Assembly: GCF_000226115.1 (NCBI RefSeq)
Contig: NC_016460.1
Location: 1,178,001-1,242,000 of the forward strand
Direction of reading: 5' to 3'
DNA length: 64,000 nucleotides
DNA from: Thermothielavioides terrestris NRRL 8126
Lineage: Eukaryota > Ascomycota > Sordariomycetes > Sordariales > Chaetomiaceae
The position numbers were made by a program, and so were the translations under genes. This document shows, one piece after another, positions 35,361-46,809 of this stretch. The notes under the pieces are model-generated. The model saw only the letters and a list, made by a program, of their open reading frames with translations, was not told the DNA's origin and made no database searches. How positions within the stretch are numbered: the stretch's first letter is position 1; every line of letters begins with the position of its first letter.

Positions 35361-38300
35361 CTAAATCGGGCTGGACCACGACGGAGAACTCGCGGTATCA
35401 GCTGGCCGCATTGCCTCTGTATTTCTCTTGACTCCGGATCTATCCCTACCTGTACCCAGGGTATACAGGAGGGGCGGCCTTCGTGTCTACCTCTCCTTTG
35501 ACGGCGGAAGAGGCTGGCCGGTCTCCGCTGCAGGGCGAGAACCTTTTCTTGACAGCTTGGTGTCTGGCAGCTTCGGCACGGGAAAGACGACTAAAACGAC
35601 GGCATGACTGCGCCACGGCCGACTGACCATAAAATTTACGATCCTTTCCACGTACCTTATGCTGTACGACAATTCACGAACGGTTGGGGGAAGCGCATAG
35701 CAACCGACATGACAGGCGACATTTTCTTTTTCTTAAAGGCGACATACGATAGACGGCCTCGGACGTGCTCAGCAGCCTGATTTCCCTCCTTACCTGTCTC
35801 TCCGTTTTACCCTCTTTCCTATCTGTTGCTTTGTCCTCAAGTCGCCATCAAACCTCCAACCCATCCTTCCCTAGCCTTTCCTAGACATGTTTTGCTATTC
35901 CATGACCTGTGTATGATGATGAACACTATTCGGCACTCGTGACAGATGACACGGCCCTGTCGGGAGTTGCTGGCTGGGGGCTAGAGGCGGGTTCATCACG
36001 GAGTTTGTAAGATAACTGTACCAAGACTTGGGTGCCTCCTTTTTTTCCCGGGAAAATCGGGGTTATGGGACAGGGAGCTCTAATCGTAATCCATATTGAC
36101 TGGGACAACCAGGCCCACGATCGTTGGCCGGGCATACATGGGGCGTTGGGACATGTTGTATTCCCCTTCTCTGTACCCTGCTACCTCGGTGTCTGCATTC
36201 TGTTTTGCTGGTGCAATCGGTTGCTGGAGTACGTGTCCCGCATGTGGCTTGAGACAAGAGACAGAAGAGACCAAACGAAGTTCTAGAGCCCGTTCAGAGA
36301 AGACACCTCCGACCATGCACCTATCATTCTCATATGTAAACACTTCCTGAAGAACGCCCGATCACAACCAATATGCCGTCCGCCGTCACCCGCTCCAATC
36401 ACGTCAAACTCTTTCCGCCTGCGTAGCCAACCAAACCCCGTACCGAGCAGTGCGCCAACGCGGGATGTTGACTGGACAGGAACCAGCCCGTAACCTGAAG
36501 TGTCTCGGTGTCTCCCCCTGAGCCAACCAGCTCGGGGACACGGGAGCTGCCAATGGAAATCAAAGGTTTCTCTGTATCCCTCCGTTCTCAGGTGCGAGGT
36601 AGGTTTGATACGGTTTGCAGGAATCGGCGTGGTGATTGTCGTCCTGGAGGCGCGGAGGCATGCTGCTCTTTCATCTTGATCTTGGGAGATGGGGTTGTTG
36701 CAGACCTGCGAACGATTACTCCCCAGTTGTGTGCTTCTTTTGCCGCATGATTCGACGTCTCATCCGTTCGATTTTTGCAATTACGTTTCTGTCTCCCTGC
36801 TCTCTCGACTGTACAAAGGATGGGCTTTTTAATTAAGACCCTTGATCAGCCTGAGGGCCAGATAGCTGGACACAGTGATCTCTCCGGATGTTGGCCCCAA
36901 GTCCTAACCTCCTATTTAAACCAGGTATGAGTGACGATGATGTTTCCGTCCGTTGTCGAAGCAGTTGCACCAGCGATATATCTCACAAGCGGCGCCCAGC
37001 ACCTAACCGCTCTACATCCTGAAGCAGACACATCTCTCCGTGACTTGAAGCTTGAATCGCATAACAGGGTCAGAAAGCACCATGTAAGTCTGCATGGCGA
37101 GCCCAAAAGTCTAGTAAAAAAAAGCGGACGTCTTGCATATAGCAAGCACAATGGCGTGTGTGCTGGGGTTGTAACGGGGGACTCAATGGCGGAGACCGGG
37201 TCTGAAGGAGGGGGGCAGAGCTATGTTCAGGAACTGCTGTCATCTGTTTAATCAGCTCGCTTTGATCTTCCCGGAGAGTGGTATGTAGTGATCGTACGAG
37301 GGATATTGAATGGAAAGCGTTGTCAGGCGACGGCGCTTGTGTAAGTGGTGTGCTGTGGTCATGGGCAACAGGCTTGCTCCATGATCAACTTCAGACGATC
37401 TAGCCTCCTAAATAGGTAATCAGCCAGACAGATTCGATTCATCCAATGGCTCGCAAAGAGCTCCTCATTGGGAAGGGTCGAAAGCTCATTGGGTGTTACT
37501 CGGCTACAGATTTTAAATGGCCAGGCTCAAACACCTGACATGCCTTACATTAGGTACTGAAGTACACATTCCATACACAGCAGTCAAAACCCCAGAACAC
37601 TTAGAGGGAAGAGTCACCAAGGCCGCCAGGATGGCCGATGGCCGGGTACGGTTCCAACCACGTCTGGCATGGAACCAAACTTGGCTGTTGGGCCGGGCAA
37701 CCTCACCACTGCCACTGAGAGTGCAGCAACCTGGCAAATTCCGCTCCTCAGTATGGAGTACGTGGCTGAGATGTGGAGTTTCAGTGTTAAATTTCAGTTC
37801 ACACAGGCCCCACCGCTGCAAGAAAGAACGCTTGACAGTCCTTTGTAAGTGAAAACACGCCAAAGCCAGGTGAAACGAACTACAGCGTCGGCGAACGCCG
37901 GTTGTCGACGTGGATCCAAAGGTGGAGTAAGCAGGATAACTTCGATGCATAGCGGAGCATCGTTCATCCGTCCGGGCGAAATCTGTCGAAAATAAGCCTG
38001 CTACAGGCAATACGGTGAGGTACAGTATATAGGAGGTGCCAAATGTTTCCTTTCCAGGTTGGTCCTGCAGTAGGCAATGGATGAGAAGCTGCCAGCCGAG
38101 TTCTGTGTCACATCTGCGTTTCCCAACCAGGCAGCAAACCCCGACGAAGACGTGTCTCCAGCATATGATGTAACAACGGGAAAGAAATAACTACCTCGTT
38201 ATACGGGCACGAACCATGGTTCCGATCGAGGCTAGTGTAGCGAGGAAGCGCACACAAAAGACCCAGTGCCTCAGGCAGCAGGAGTATGAGGTGGCCCACT

Positions 38301-41300
38301 GCCAGGAGGCCTATCAGCAGCTGACGGGCGGGGAACAGGCCTGTTGACAGCTGCAGGCTGGGAAATGAACGTGGGATCGATGTGTCAGACTCGGGAAGAA
38401 AAATGCCTCTCTGGTGGTAAGAACAAATGAAAGGGAAGGGAACAAAGAGTCCGTGTGCCGTCCAGAAAGAAATCTCTGCGCTCCGCTAAGAACCGGAAGG
38501 AGCGCCCGGAACAAGCCACGGAGTTCCATTCGCACAGCGCAAGGAGGGACGAATTGGCGAATCACAGCTGGGCTGCTGGACCGAACTTGCTGCCACGGTC
38601 CTCCTGTGCCTATGTTGGTGAAAGGGCATAGCTAAACCTGACGGTCGCCCAGCTGCTCAGCTGCTTGGGGGCTGTGAGGGTGGAATCCGCCGTTTATGTT
38701 GCAGAGGAAAATGTCTGATCACAGCAGCAAAAAAGTTGCTTCGAACGCGTGATAGCGGCGCCCTCGAAGTTTGCCCACCAAAGTTGGCGGGTTTGGTACC
38801 TCTAGTGGGAGATGGTGCCGTTGGATCGGCTCTCCATGCACACAAAACTGCCAAAGTGGCATGCTGTGGGGCGGCCATGCGGCACCGCCGCACTGGCATG
38901 CCGTCGGGAAACATCGGTACCTGCGTCAGCGAAACCGACGCTAGTTTGACCGAAGTAACGCTACCTATACCCACAGTCTGTTTTGTTTCGCCATTGGTGC
39001 CGTCGCACTGTGGTGCGCACAACGAGAACATTCCCTCCCTCTGCTTCGCCGGCAGATCGCCAGGCTCGGAAGTCGATGGTGGCCAAATAGGTATACAGGT
39101 ACATACATACTAGCCAGGGGCTGGGCAGGATTGTTTTCTCCGGCAATCATCCAGCTTGTTTCAAGTGTTTCTTCTGGCCGAGAAGCCAGGTTGGAGGGTT
39201 CCCCACAAGGCTTGCGCCGGTGGCTTGGCATCTCTTGACAGGCGAATTCTGGAAGCACGCGAGCGACGATCCGTGCTCCCGCGAGCCGTTGTTTACACTA
39301 GTATACGTCGCCGAGTTAGCTACTGTGGTATACTACCTTGCAAAGCTCGTTTTGGTGTTGGTGGAGGACACTGCACGATACACCACGCAGTTGTATCTCT
39401 GAATTTCCCCAGGCAGCGACTGGCTGGCTAAAAATCGGAACGGGCGTTATTTAGCAGGCTGGACTACTGTATAAGTGCAGTTACTCTTGTAGGCGGCACC
39501 GTAAGCCCACCAACTGCGGAACTGTTCTGTACACCATATACATACGGCGACGAACTGTTCCACCGTCGCTGACCGATGCCAGAATTCGGGACGCCGTGAT
39601 GCTCATCCCTGATCAGCGCCGTCGAGGATACAAGCGAGCGGACCTGAATCGGCGAATCAAAAAAGCAACGCGGTTGAGAGTCCGTGCTATAGTAGTGTAG
39701 ACCGACCTGCTTTGGTAATCATAGCTTACACAGTAACGCATAGTACCTGCCGTGCTACACACTCCCTTCCCTCTCTCCTGCTAATGGATGTAGTACCGCA
39801 GTAAGATGGCGCCGGACCGCCCGGCGCTTTTCGGTTGTGCGGCTCAGTTGTTCAGTACTGCGCAGCTGGTGGTGGGCTTGCTTCGGGACATCTCGCATGA
39901 GCAGCAGTGAGGTGCAGCGTGTTGGTCGCAGTGTCCAATTTGGGCACCGGCATTCGGCCCACCAATAACGTCACTGGGATTCCCCAAAGCGTCTCTCAGC
40001 CCGCGGTGTTGATTCCAACAACTTCCTCTCTTGGAGTCTTGGGGCCGTGACACAAACAAATTGTCTGAAGCACAGTTGCGTATCAGATCAGCAAACTTGC
40101 CGGGGGTCAACAGGGCGCTAGCATCACGATCGATCGAAACTCGGATCTGCCTTGCTCGCTTCTTCCTTTCTTTTTGCGGGTACCTAACGCTAACAAGCGA
40201 GCAAGGTGCTCGGCCGCTGTTCCGGGGGACCCCTGCCAGCTGGCGGGGCCCGAGCGGGACACGATCGCGCAAGTCAGCAGAGGCTTTAACCCCTGTCAGC
40301 CCACCGGCCCCACCTAGCCCCTCCACAGCAGAGCGGGCTGCCCAGCAAGGCACGGCAATCCAACCTGCAGGCCCGGGCTGACAACAAAATATCGGCCCCC
40401 CAGAGGACTCCACGCGATCCGGACGCGTCTTGCTTGTTGCTACATTTAGCCGGGGCACCCACATCCAGATGGGCGGGAACGAATCCCAGGTTTTGTTCTT
40501 GAAATTTTGAACTGCTTATCCTTCTCTTCGTCGTTCGTTCATCGTACAAGCAGCGGGACATCTTGCATGATATGCCATCTATTGTTGGCCGAGAGGAAGC
40601 CAGCTTCATATTAGCTTACCGTTCGGTGCCTTTGCAACAGCGAATTGGGGCGGCCTCAGAGCCAAGACCGCAGGCTTCAAGCTCCTTTTTCTCTTCCCGA
40701 CCTGTTATCCGCCGCTCATTCGTTCAATATCGACCAATCGTTCGTGTAGAGCGAACCGAATATTGTCTACACTTCGTTATAAGACGGCATCGCTGGAATG
40801 CCGTTGTCCCGGTCTTGCGCCCCGTCATCAGTCGCATGAACACCTCACACGGCTGGTAAACCGCTACCCGCTTATAACGGTGCCACCACCCCGCAACACG
40901 CGTTTGACCGGGGAACGCCATCCTGGCTTCCCATACCGCTGGCGGGAGCTGTTTGCGCCTCTCAACGCCGGGTGTGAGTGACGTCGAACTCCACCTCGTC
41001 GTTGCTCTTCGCAACCAGCAGTGTGAACTCGCACTGCCGCTGGACGACGGAGCACAGCCAAGCGTAGGCTGGTCCTTGCACTTATCTGGATTCCTGAAAA
41101 GGGGGGGAACTGACGCTTGCGCGGGAAACGCAAGAGGGGCTCTTGACGGTGAGAGGAACGGGTGCAGAGCTGGTGTTCCGGCGAACAACTCCGGACGGCT
41201 GCACGCAGACACTCTGTTTGCCATCAACCCCGCGCACGCAAGGGGGATCGATAAAGCCTGTCTCACCACCCTCGAATTTGTTGGGCCTGTCTCGCCCTCA

Positions 41301-41340
41301 TTTCGGTACCCCGGATTCTGGCGTTTTGGCAACCGGGGAT
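35361..41340. other. 6-kb gene-poor region
   Basis: Ordinary composition with no RIP signature. No open frame shows a family motif or a credible multi-exon chain. It may contain a long 5' leader of the membrane-protein gene, non-coding RNA, or decayed transposon ends that I could not pair. An in-frame extension of the 41,341 gene back to 41,143 begins at TTG and was not used. Confidence 0.5.
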
Positions 41341-42807
41341 ATGGCGATCCCCCGCACGCTCCTAGCAGCGCTGGGCGCCGTTGCATTCCTCCCGACTGCT
41401 GCGATATTTGGAATCCACATCATCCTTGCTCAATCACCGGCCGATCGGGCATCTTCAGTCCGGACGACGGCCATCGCTGCAGCGGCCTTCGAGGGGGCGA
41501 TCTTTGTTGCCATACCCTGCCTCAGCATCGCCGACATCGCGCCGTGGGCTCCAGATGTGCACCTGAAGAGCATTAGGAGCATTTGGTTCGGCGCAGGCTT
41601 GGTTTTGTGCATTGTTGCCACCGCTGTTTCAGCGTCCAACATGGTTTGCCTTAGCCGGGTTATCGACGATCCTCGGAGCACGATATTAGAGTGGAAGGTG
41701 GCCGATTTCCTGGTGGGGTCCTCAGTCGTGCTGGGGCTTGCGTCTGCGTCGCAGCTCGCCTTCTTGGTCTGCCATGCTCTCGCCGGGAGAACGCGTGGGT
41801 TGCGCCTCCAGATGTCGAGCCATCCCAATCAGGACAGCCGACTTGCTCCGCGGATCAAAACGATTCCCTACCACGAAACAACACCAGTCTCGGCGAAGAC
41901 TCGCGGCAGCGTCTCATTCGACTTGCCAACCCCTCCCGGATCAAGTGCTGGGCGCTCGACAACAGAGACCATGAGCTCGATCCGCTCATCGCTCTCGCAC
42001 GTCGTCCGGCCCATCACGTCCAAAACGCGACTGCTCTCGGGAAGCCGGAGGTCCTCTAGGCGACCTGCCTCTCTTGATCTGCAAGGCCTACGCGAAGCTC
42101 GGTTGCGTCCAAATAGTGACGGCTTCGATTCCTGGGATACCTCGGCTGTTGACCCCGAGAACCGACAGACCGTGTTGGAGTCGTCCTCGCCGCCGCCCAG
42201 CCGGTTCCTCGAGACCATCCCTGCCAGCCCAAAATCCAGCAGAAGCCCAAGTCCCGCCACGCCATCGGACGTTCTGGAGCCGCCTCGTACAAGAAGGAGG
42301 AGCCGGAGTTACAGCCCTGTCTCGACGAGGACGATCCAGGCGCAACGGGCCGCCTTCACGCAGCAGGCGTCGCACAGCGAAGCCCACATCCACCCTCTCT
42401 TCCGGTCGGACTCGCCCGTCCCGCCGCCGAGCGCGACCCCCGGGACCGTGGTCGTCGCGGCGCCGAACGCGGGGAAGGTCATCTCCGACAAGCAAAGCAT
42501 CCAGAGCATCAGGAGCATGCGCCGTCTGCGGAGCGAGAGCCTGCCGCCCGTGCCGAGCCCGCTCAGCCGACCCGCGTCTTGCGACTCCTTCCACCGCAGG
42601 GCGGAGAACAGCTCGCCGGAGATCCGAGAGGAAGACGAGGCGGCCAATCACGAGGCCGGGATTGCGGAGCGGAAGATGACCCCACCGATCCCCGACTGGA
42701 TCCTGAGCGCTGGCCCTCGGTCCAGCTTGACGCTGTACAACAACCGGAAGGTCCAGACACCCGGCAGCGGCGGGGAGGAGAGATCTGTTGCTGAGCAACA
42801 AGCATGA
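41341..42807 (+). CDS. Four-helix membrane protein with long disordered tail, function unknown
   Basis: A single exon of 488 residues. Four hydrophobic segments lie at about 9-30, 45-65, 81-101 and 121-144, followed by a basic cytosol-like segment and about 330 residues of Ser/Pro/Arg-rich disorder. Within the tail are repeated SxxR, RRSS and SPxP patterns that look like kinase sites. The helix block (MAIPRTLLAALGAVAFLPTAAIFGIHIILAQSP... style opening) resembles conserved fungal hypothetical membrane proteins; I know of no assigned role. The start ATG at 41,341 gives a sensible first helix; the longer open frame upstream has no ATG. Confidence 0.8.
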   Translation: MAIPRTLLAALGAVAFLPTAAIFGIHIILAQSPADRASSVRTTAIAAAAFEGAIFVAIPCLSIADIAPWAPDVHLKSIRSIWFGAGLVLCIVATAVSASNMVCLSRVIDDPRSTILEWKVADFLVGSSVVLGLASASQLAFLVCHALAGRTRGLRLQMSSHPNQDSRLAPRIKTIPYHETTPVSAKTRGSVSFDLPTPPGSSAGRSTTETMSSIRSSLSHVVRPITSKTRLLSGSRRSSRRPASLDLQGLREARLRPNSDGFDSWDTSAVDPENRQTVLESSSPPPSRFLETIPASPKSSRSPSPATPSDVLEPPRTRRRSRSYSPVSTRTIQAQRAAFTQQASHSEAHIHPLFRSDSPVPPPSATPGTVVVAAPNAGKVISDKQSIQSIRSMRRLRSESLPPVPSPLSRPASCDSFHRRAENSSPEIREEDEAANHEAGIAERKMTPPIPDWILSAGPRSSLTLYNNRKVQTPGSGGEERSVAEQQA

Positions 42808-43878
42808 ACATGTCCCTCCGCTACTAGGTGCCGGGGTAGATGATGATGATGATGATGAGAGTGGCGATGCGGATGTGACGACCGAGGCGTGTCGCATCAT
42901 GCTCGTCCTTGAGATATGACCAAGTTGTCAGGGCCTGGCAAGCAGGTCCTCGTGCAAATTTCGTTTCAGTTGGGCCTTTTTTTTCTTTTGTCTTTGGGTG
43001 GGCTGTGGGTGGGCTGTGGTTAAGATACCAATGATGATGATACCTTAGCGCGGCGTTGGATAAGACGGAGTGACGGGACAAAGGGAGACAGAGGGATAGC
43101 CTCACCGCAGATGCAGGCGATGTCAAGAGCTGTGTGAAGCCAGCATCACAATAAACAACTTTGACCGAGCCAAGTATCAGTTTTCTTGAAGTGAAGCTTT
43201 AATGGCGAGTTTGCTGGATATGTTTTGTGGAAGCGAGAAAGAAACGCTTCGCTTTATTCACTAGGCGTCTGCTCCAACGGTATTTCACCATCTCCGGAGG
43301 GCTCAGGGAGCGACTGGAGGCCAACAGCTGGAGCTAGGCGTGGGCTTGCGCTCCAAGCCCCTGGCACAGTCACGGCGCTTTTGTGTCACTAGAAGTAGTT
43401 GGACCAGGAGCATTCCAGATATGCTGCGGCCGGGGTGGAACTGTTCGAGGTTCATAGCATTCCGGGCACATCACTGTAACTATTCCGAAGAAGGAGTCAG
43501 TCAGCTTTGGGTTCATATGGAAGGAGGATGTCGAAACTCCAACGAGCGGTCCTGGTAAGGCTGGCTCAACAAAAAAAGTGGGGCACTCTCCAGGCAGCTT
43601 ACTTGGTAGGCGGCAGTGCGCCGCGTGCCCCGAACTTGGCCCTCAATTCCCCACCTGCTCCGCTTCAACCTCAACCTGAAGTCAGTGCTTCCGCCTGGAT
43701 ATCGGGCGGCGCTTTGTTGGCCTCCAGCTACCTTCCTTTTTGCCACAGCAGCATCCGCCGCACACAAGGCAGCAAACCATCAAGCGCTGAGCTTGAAATT
43801 CCCTTGATTTATTCCTCGCCGACATTTCCTCAACCGGATCCGAATAACGCAGCCGTCGGCGACACAATTTCGGACACG
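42808..43878. other. Intergenic region between the membrane-protein gene and RAD23
   Basis: 1.07 kb. It contains a short GAT microsatellite near 42,840-42,858 and the RAD23 promoter. No gene is supported. Confidence 0.5.
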
Positions 43879-45569
43879 ATGAAGATTACAATCAAGGTAG
43901 GTTGCGCCTCGACTGCGCTGCTGGACCGGGGGTCCGGGCCACCGGCACCGCGCGCATCTTGCCTGCCCGGCTTTCCCGTCCACATCGTCCCGGCCGTCTC
44001 GCACCGACGCTGATTCATTTCTCCTCGTGTCTAGGATCTCAAGCAGCAGCGGTTCACAATCGATGCTGAGCCGACCGAGCTAGTAGGTTTTACCCCTCTT
44101 CTCGCTGCGATGCCCTCCCTTGCCCCGCCATCGCGATGCTACCGCGATGCCGCTGCCGGCCCCTGCCGTCGGCCCGCAAAGCAACCACTATAGCCGTCGC
44201 CCTCGCTACCATCCACTGTCCTCCGTTTTTGAGCTCTGAGCTCTGAGCCCGAAGCTGACAAGCCTCAGGTCTCGGCGCTCAAGCAAAAGATCTCCGACGA
44301 GCGGGGCTGGGATCCGAAGCTCCAGAAGCTCATTTACTCTGGTACGCTTTCACTTGCTGTACTCTGCTCTGTAGCGATTAGTTGACCAACTGGTACAGGT
44401 AAAATTCTCAAGGATGAGGATACCATAGAGTCTTACAAGATTGAGGAGAAGGGCTTCGTCGTCTGCGTGGTCAACAAGGTGCGTACGAACAAGCACGGCC
44501 GCAGGCGAGCTGGCCGTGGCTAACAATACCAACTTGCAGCCCAAGGAACCAAAGCCGGCACCGGCCGCCGAGTCGTCGGCCTCCGCGGCCCCTGCTACCC
44601 CCGCGCCCGCCCAAACCGCGACCCCGGCAGCCCCTGCTGCTCCGGCACAGACTGCTGGTACCCCTGCCGCCGCGCCGGCCACACCGACGCCGAGCCGGAC
44701 TGCCGCCGCTGAGCCAGGCGTGGGCGTTGGCGACTCCAACACCCTGGCGATTGGCCAGGAGCGCGCCGAGGCCATTGCGAACTTGGAGGCTATGGGCTTT
44801 GAGCGGTCACAGATCGACGCTGCCATGCGTGCGGCCTTCTACAACCCGGAGCGTGCTGTGGAATACATCTTGAATGTATGCTGTGTTGGCCCCGCCCATG
44901 GGGCTCCCGTGGCTAGTTTGTCTCGACAGTCCTGGTCACTAATCACATGAGCAGGGCATCCCGGAGAACCTCCAACACACTTCCGCTCGCCCAGCCCCTG
45001 CCGCTGCCGCTGCGCCGGCGGCCGCCCCCGCAGCGCCCGCAGCGGGCGGTGATGATGACGGGAACGTGAATCTGTTTGACCTTGCTGCCCAGCAAGGTCG
45101 CGGCTCTGGCGCCCGGGGCGGTGCCGGTGCAGATGCCGGTGCCGGCGCCGCCGCAGCCGTTGCCGCAGCGGCTGCCCAGCAGGGTTTTGGCAACCTCGAG
45201 TTCCTCCGCCACAACGCGCAGTTCCAGCAGCTGCGCCAGGTCGTGCAGCAACAACCCCAGATGCTCGAGCCGATCTTGCAGCAACTTGGCGCGGGCAACC
45301 CGCACCTCGCCCAGCTGATCGCCCAGAACCCGGAACAGTTTCTCCAGCTGCTGAGCGAGAGCGGTGACGACGACGCGCCCCTCCCCCACGGAGCCCAACA
45401 GATTTCTGTCACAGAGGAGGAGCGGGATGCGATTGAGAGGCTCGTCCGCCTGGGATTCACGCAAGATCAGGCGATCCAGGCCTACTTTGCCTGCGACAAG
45501 AACGAGGAGCTGGCTGCGAACTTCCTCTTTGACCAACCGGATGACGACGACGACCTGAATATGCAGTAA
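43879..45569 (+). CDS. RAD23: UV excision repair and proteasome shuttle protein RAD23
   Basis: Six exons: 43879-43896, 44035-44082, 44269-44341, 44399-44478, 44540-44875 and 44955-45569, giving 389 residues. RAD23 carries ubiquitylated proteins to the proteasome and stabilises the RAD4/XPC damage sensor. The ubiquitin-like domain (1-73) is split over four small exons, the first 18 nt (MKITIK). A Pro/Ala linker follows, then UBA1 (about 146-185, NLEAMGFERSQIDAAMRAAFYNPERAVEYI). Next come an Ala/Gly linker, the RAD4-binding STI1-like domain (about 263-310) and UBA2 (about 336-378, RLVRLGFTQDQAIQAYFACDKNEELAANFLF). The length and four-domain order are the family norm. The many 5' introns are typical of fungal RAD23. 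Confidence 0.96.
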
Positions 45570-46809
45570 AATCGCTCTTCGTTTTCGGAGTTCTTTGGTA
45601 TGGGGGACGGTTTTATGGGTTCCGGCCCTCCCTTGCAATCTTTGTCGTGGGGATCTGGGACGTCATGTGGGAGCTTGGGCTAGAGCATTTGAGCCGAGGC
45701 CTCTGGCTCTCATGGGAAGAAGGATGGAATGGAAATCGGGAGCCATAGGCATACGAACGAGCATTTCGTGGGTGGTTATGCAGCGCAACAATATCCTTTG
45801 AACTTTTACCCCGGTCCCGATCCCCTTTTCTTGTAAGTCCATGGCCGTGTTGGCAGATTGATGGATGGGAGTTCCTTTCCTTTTCGAGGGCTCGATTTCC
45901 CTATCATCGTGGGGGAAGAATATAGGACGTGAAAGCGGCTGGGGGGTGTGGCATGGGATTGATTCTGTTTCGGATCTGGAGCAGCGATAGGGAGAATGGA
46001 GGCACAAAGCGCTTGCTTCGACTGCTGCACTGTAGCTTTATGGTAGCGGGTAGTAGGAAAGGTATGTATTATGTATTTTGGCTTGGAAATGGGAGGAGCC
46101 TGTTTCCACTCCGGAAGAGAAACAGACAGAAAGGGGGGGATTGATGGAGTTGTACCCTGACCTTCGAACAAAATTCGAGTTGAGCCGTGCTTCGAATTAC
46201 ACTACTGATGCCCACCTATTGACCTCGTGGATATCGCAGATTGTCATCGTCTGCATTTCACACTGTTTCCCTGCACGAGTTCAACGGTATGTGACTGGTG
46301 GGGGGAAGGGCCAGGACATCGTCTCAATTCCGCTCTCCCATACAAGTGACCACTCCTATATCATTGACCGACAAACCACCCGTTTTGTTCCTCGGTTCTA
46401 TTTCTTGCTGGCGTTCAACCATAAGACACCTCCAAAACTGAGATCCGAGGAACTATCAGTTTTTTTCTTTGGGGAACGCCAGTGGCGGCCAAAAGGGTAT
46501 CAAAATATCATGGATGGGGAAGGGGGTCAGCCCGATTCACATCCATCCATCCACCCATCCATCCGAGTTGTTACTCATCAACAACAGATATCCGGTCTTC
46601 GCCGTCGTGTTGTTTGTTCCTTGTACCGCTTCCTTCCTCCCATCTGTGTGAATGCTCCGGCCCGTTCTGTCTCCGTCGAGTCCCCAAGCATTTGCGCGAG
46701 ACCGGACAGGCCAGTGCAGGGAAGGGTGACAAACGCTGGGAAGGGCGTGGAAAGGAATAAAAGAAGAAGATTGAGCGCCGATAAACGGAACGATAGAAGG
46801 GGGGAAAGG
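45570..46809. other. Convergent 3' intergenic region
   Basis: 1.24 kb between the 3' ends of RAD23 (+) and BDP1 (-). A CATCCATCC-type microsatellite lies at about 46,540-46,565. Open frames here, including one that runs on into the antisense of BDP1, have no motif. Confidence 0.55.

Noticed and set aside
41143..41340. 66-codon N-terminal extension of the membrane protein
   Set aside because: The open frame begins with TTG and has no upstream ATG; the ATG at 41,341 starts a normal first helix.
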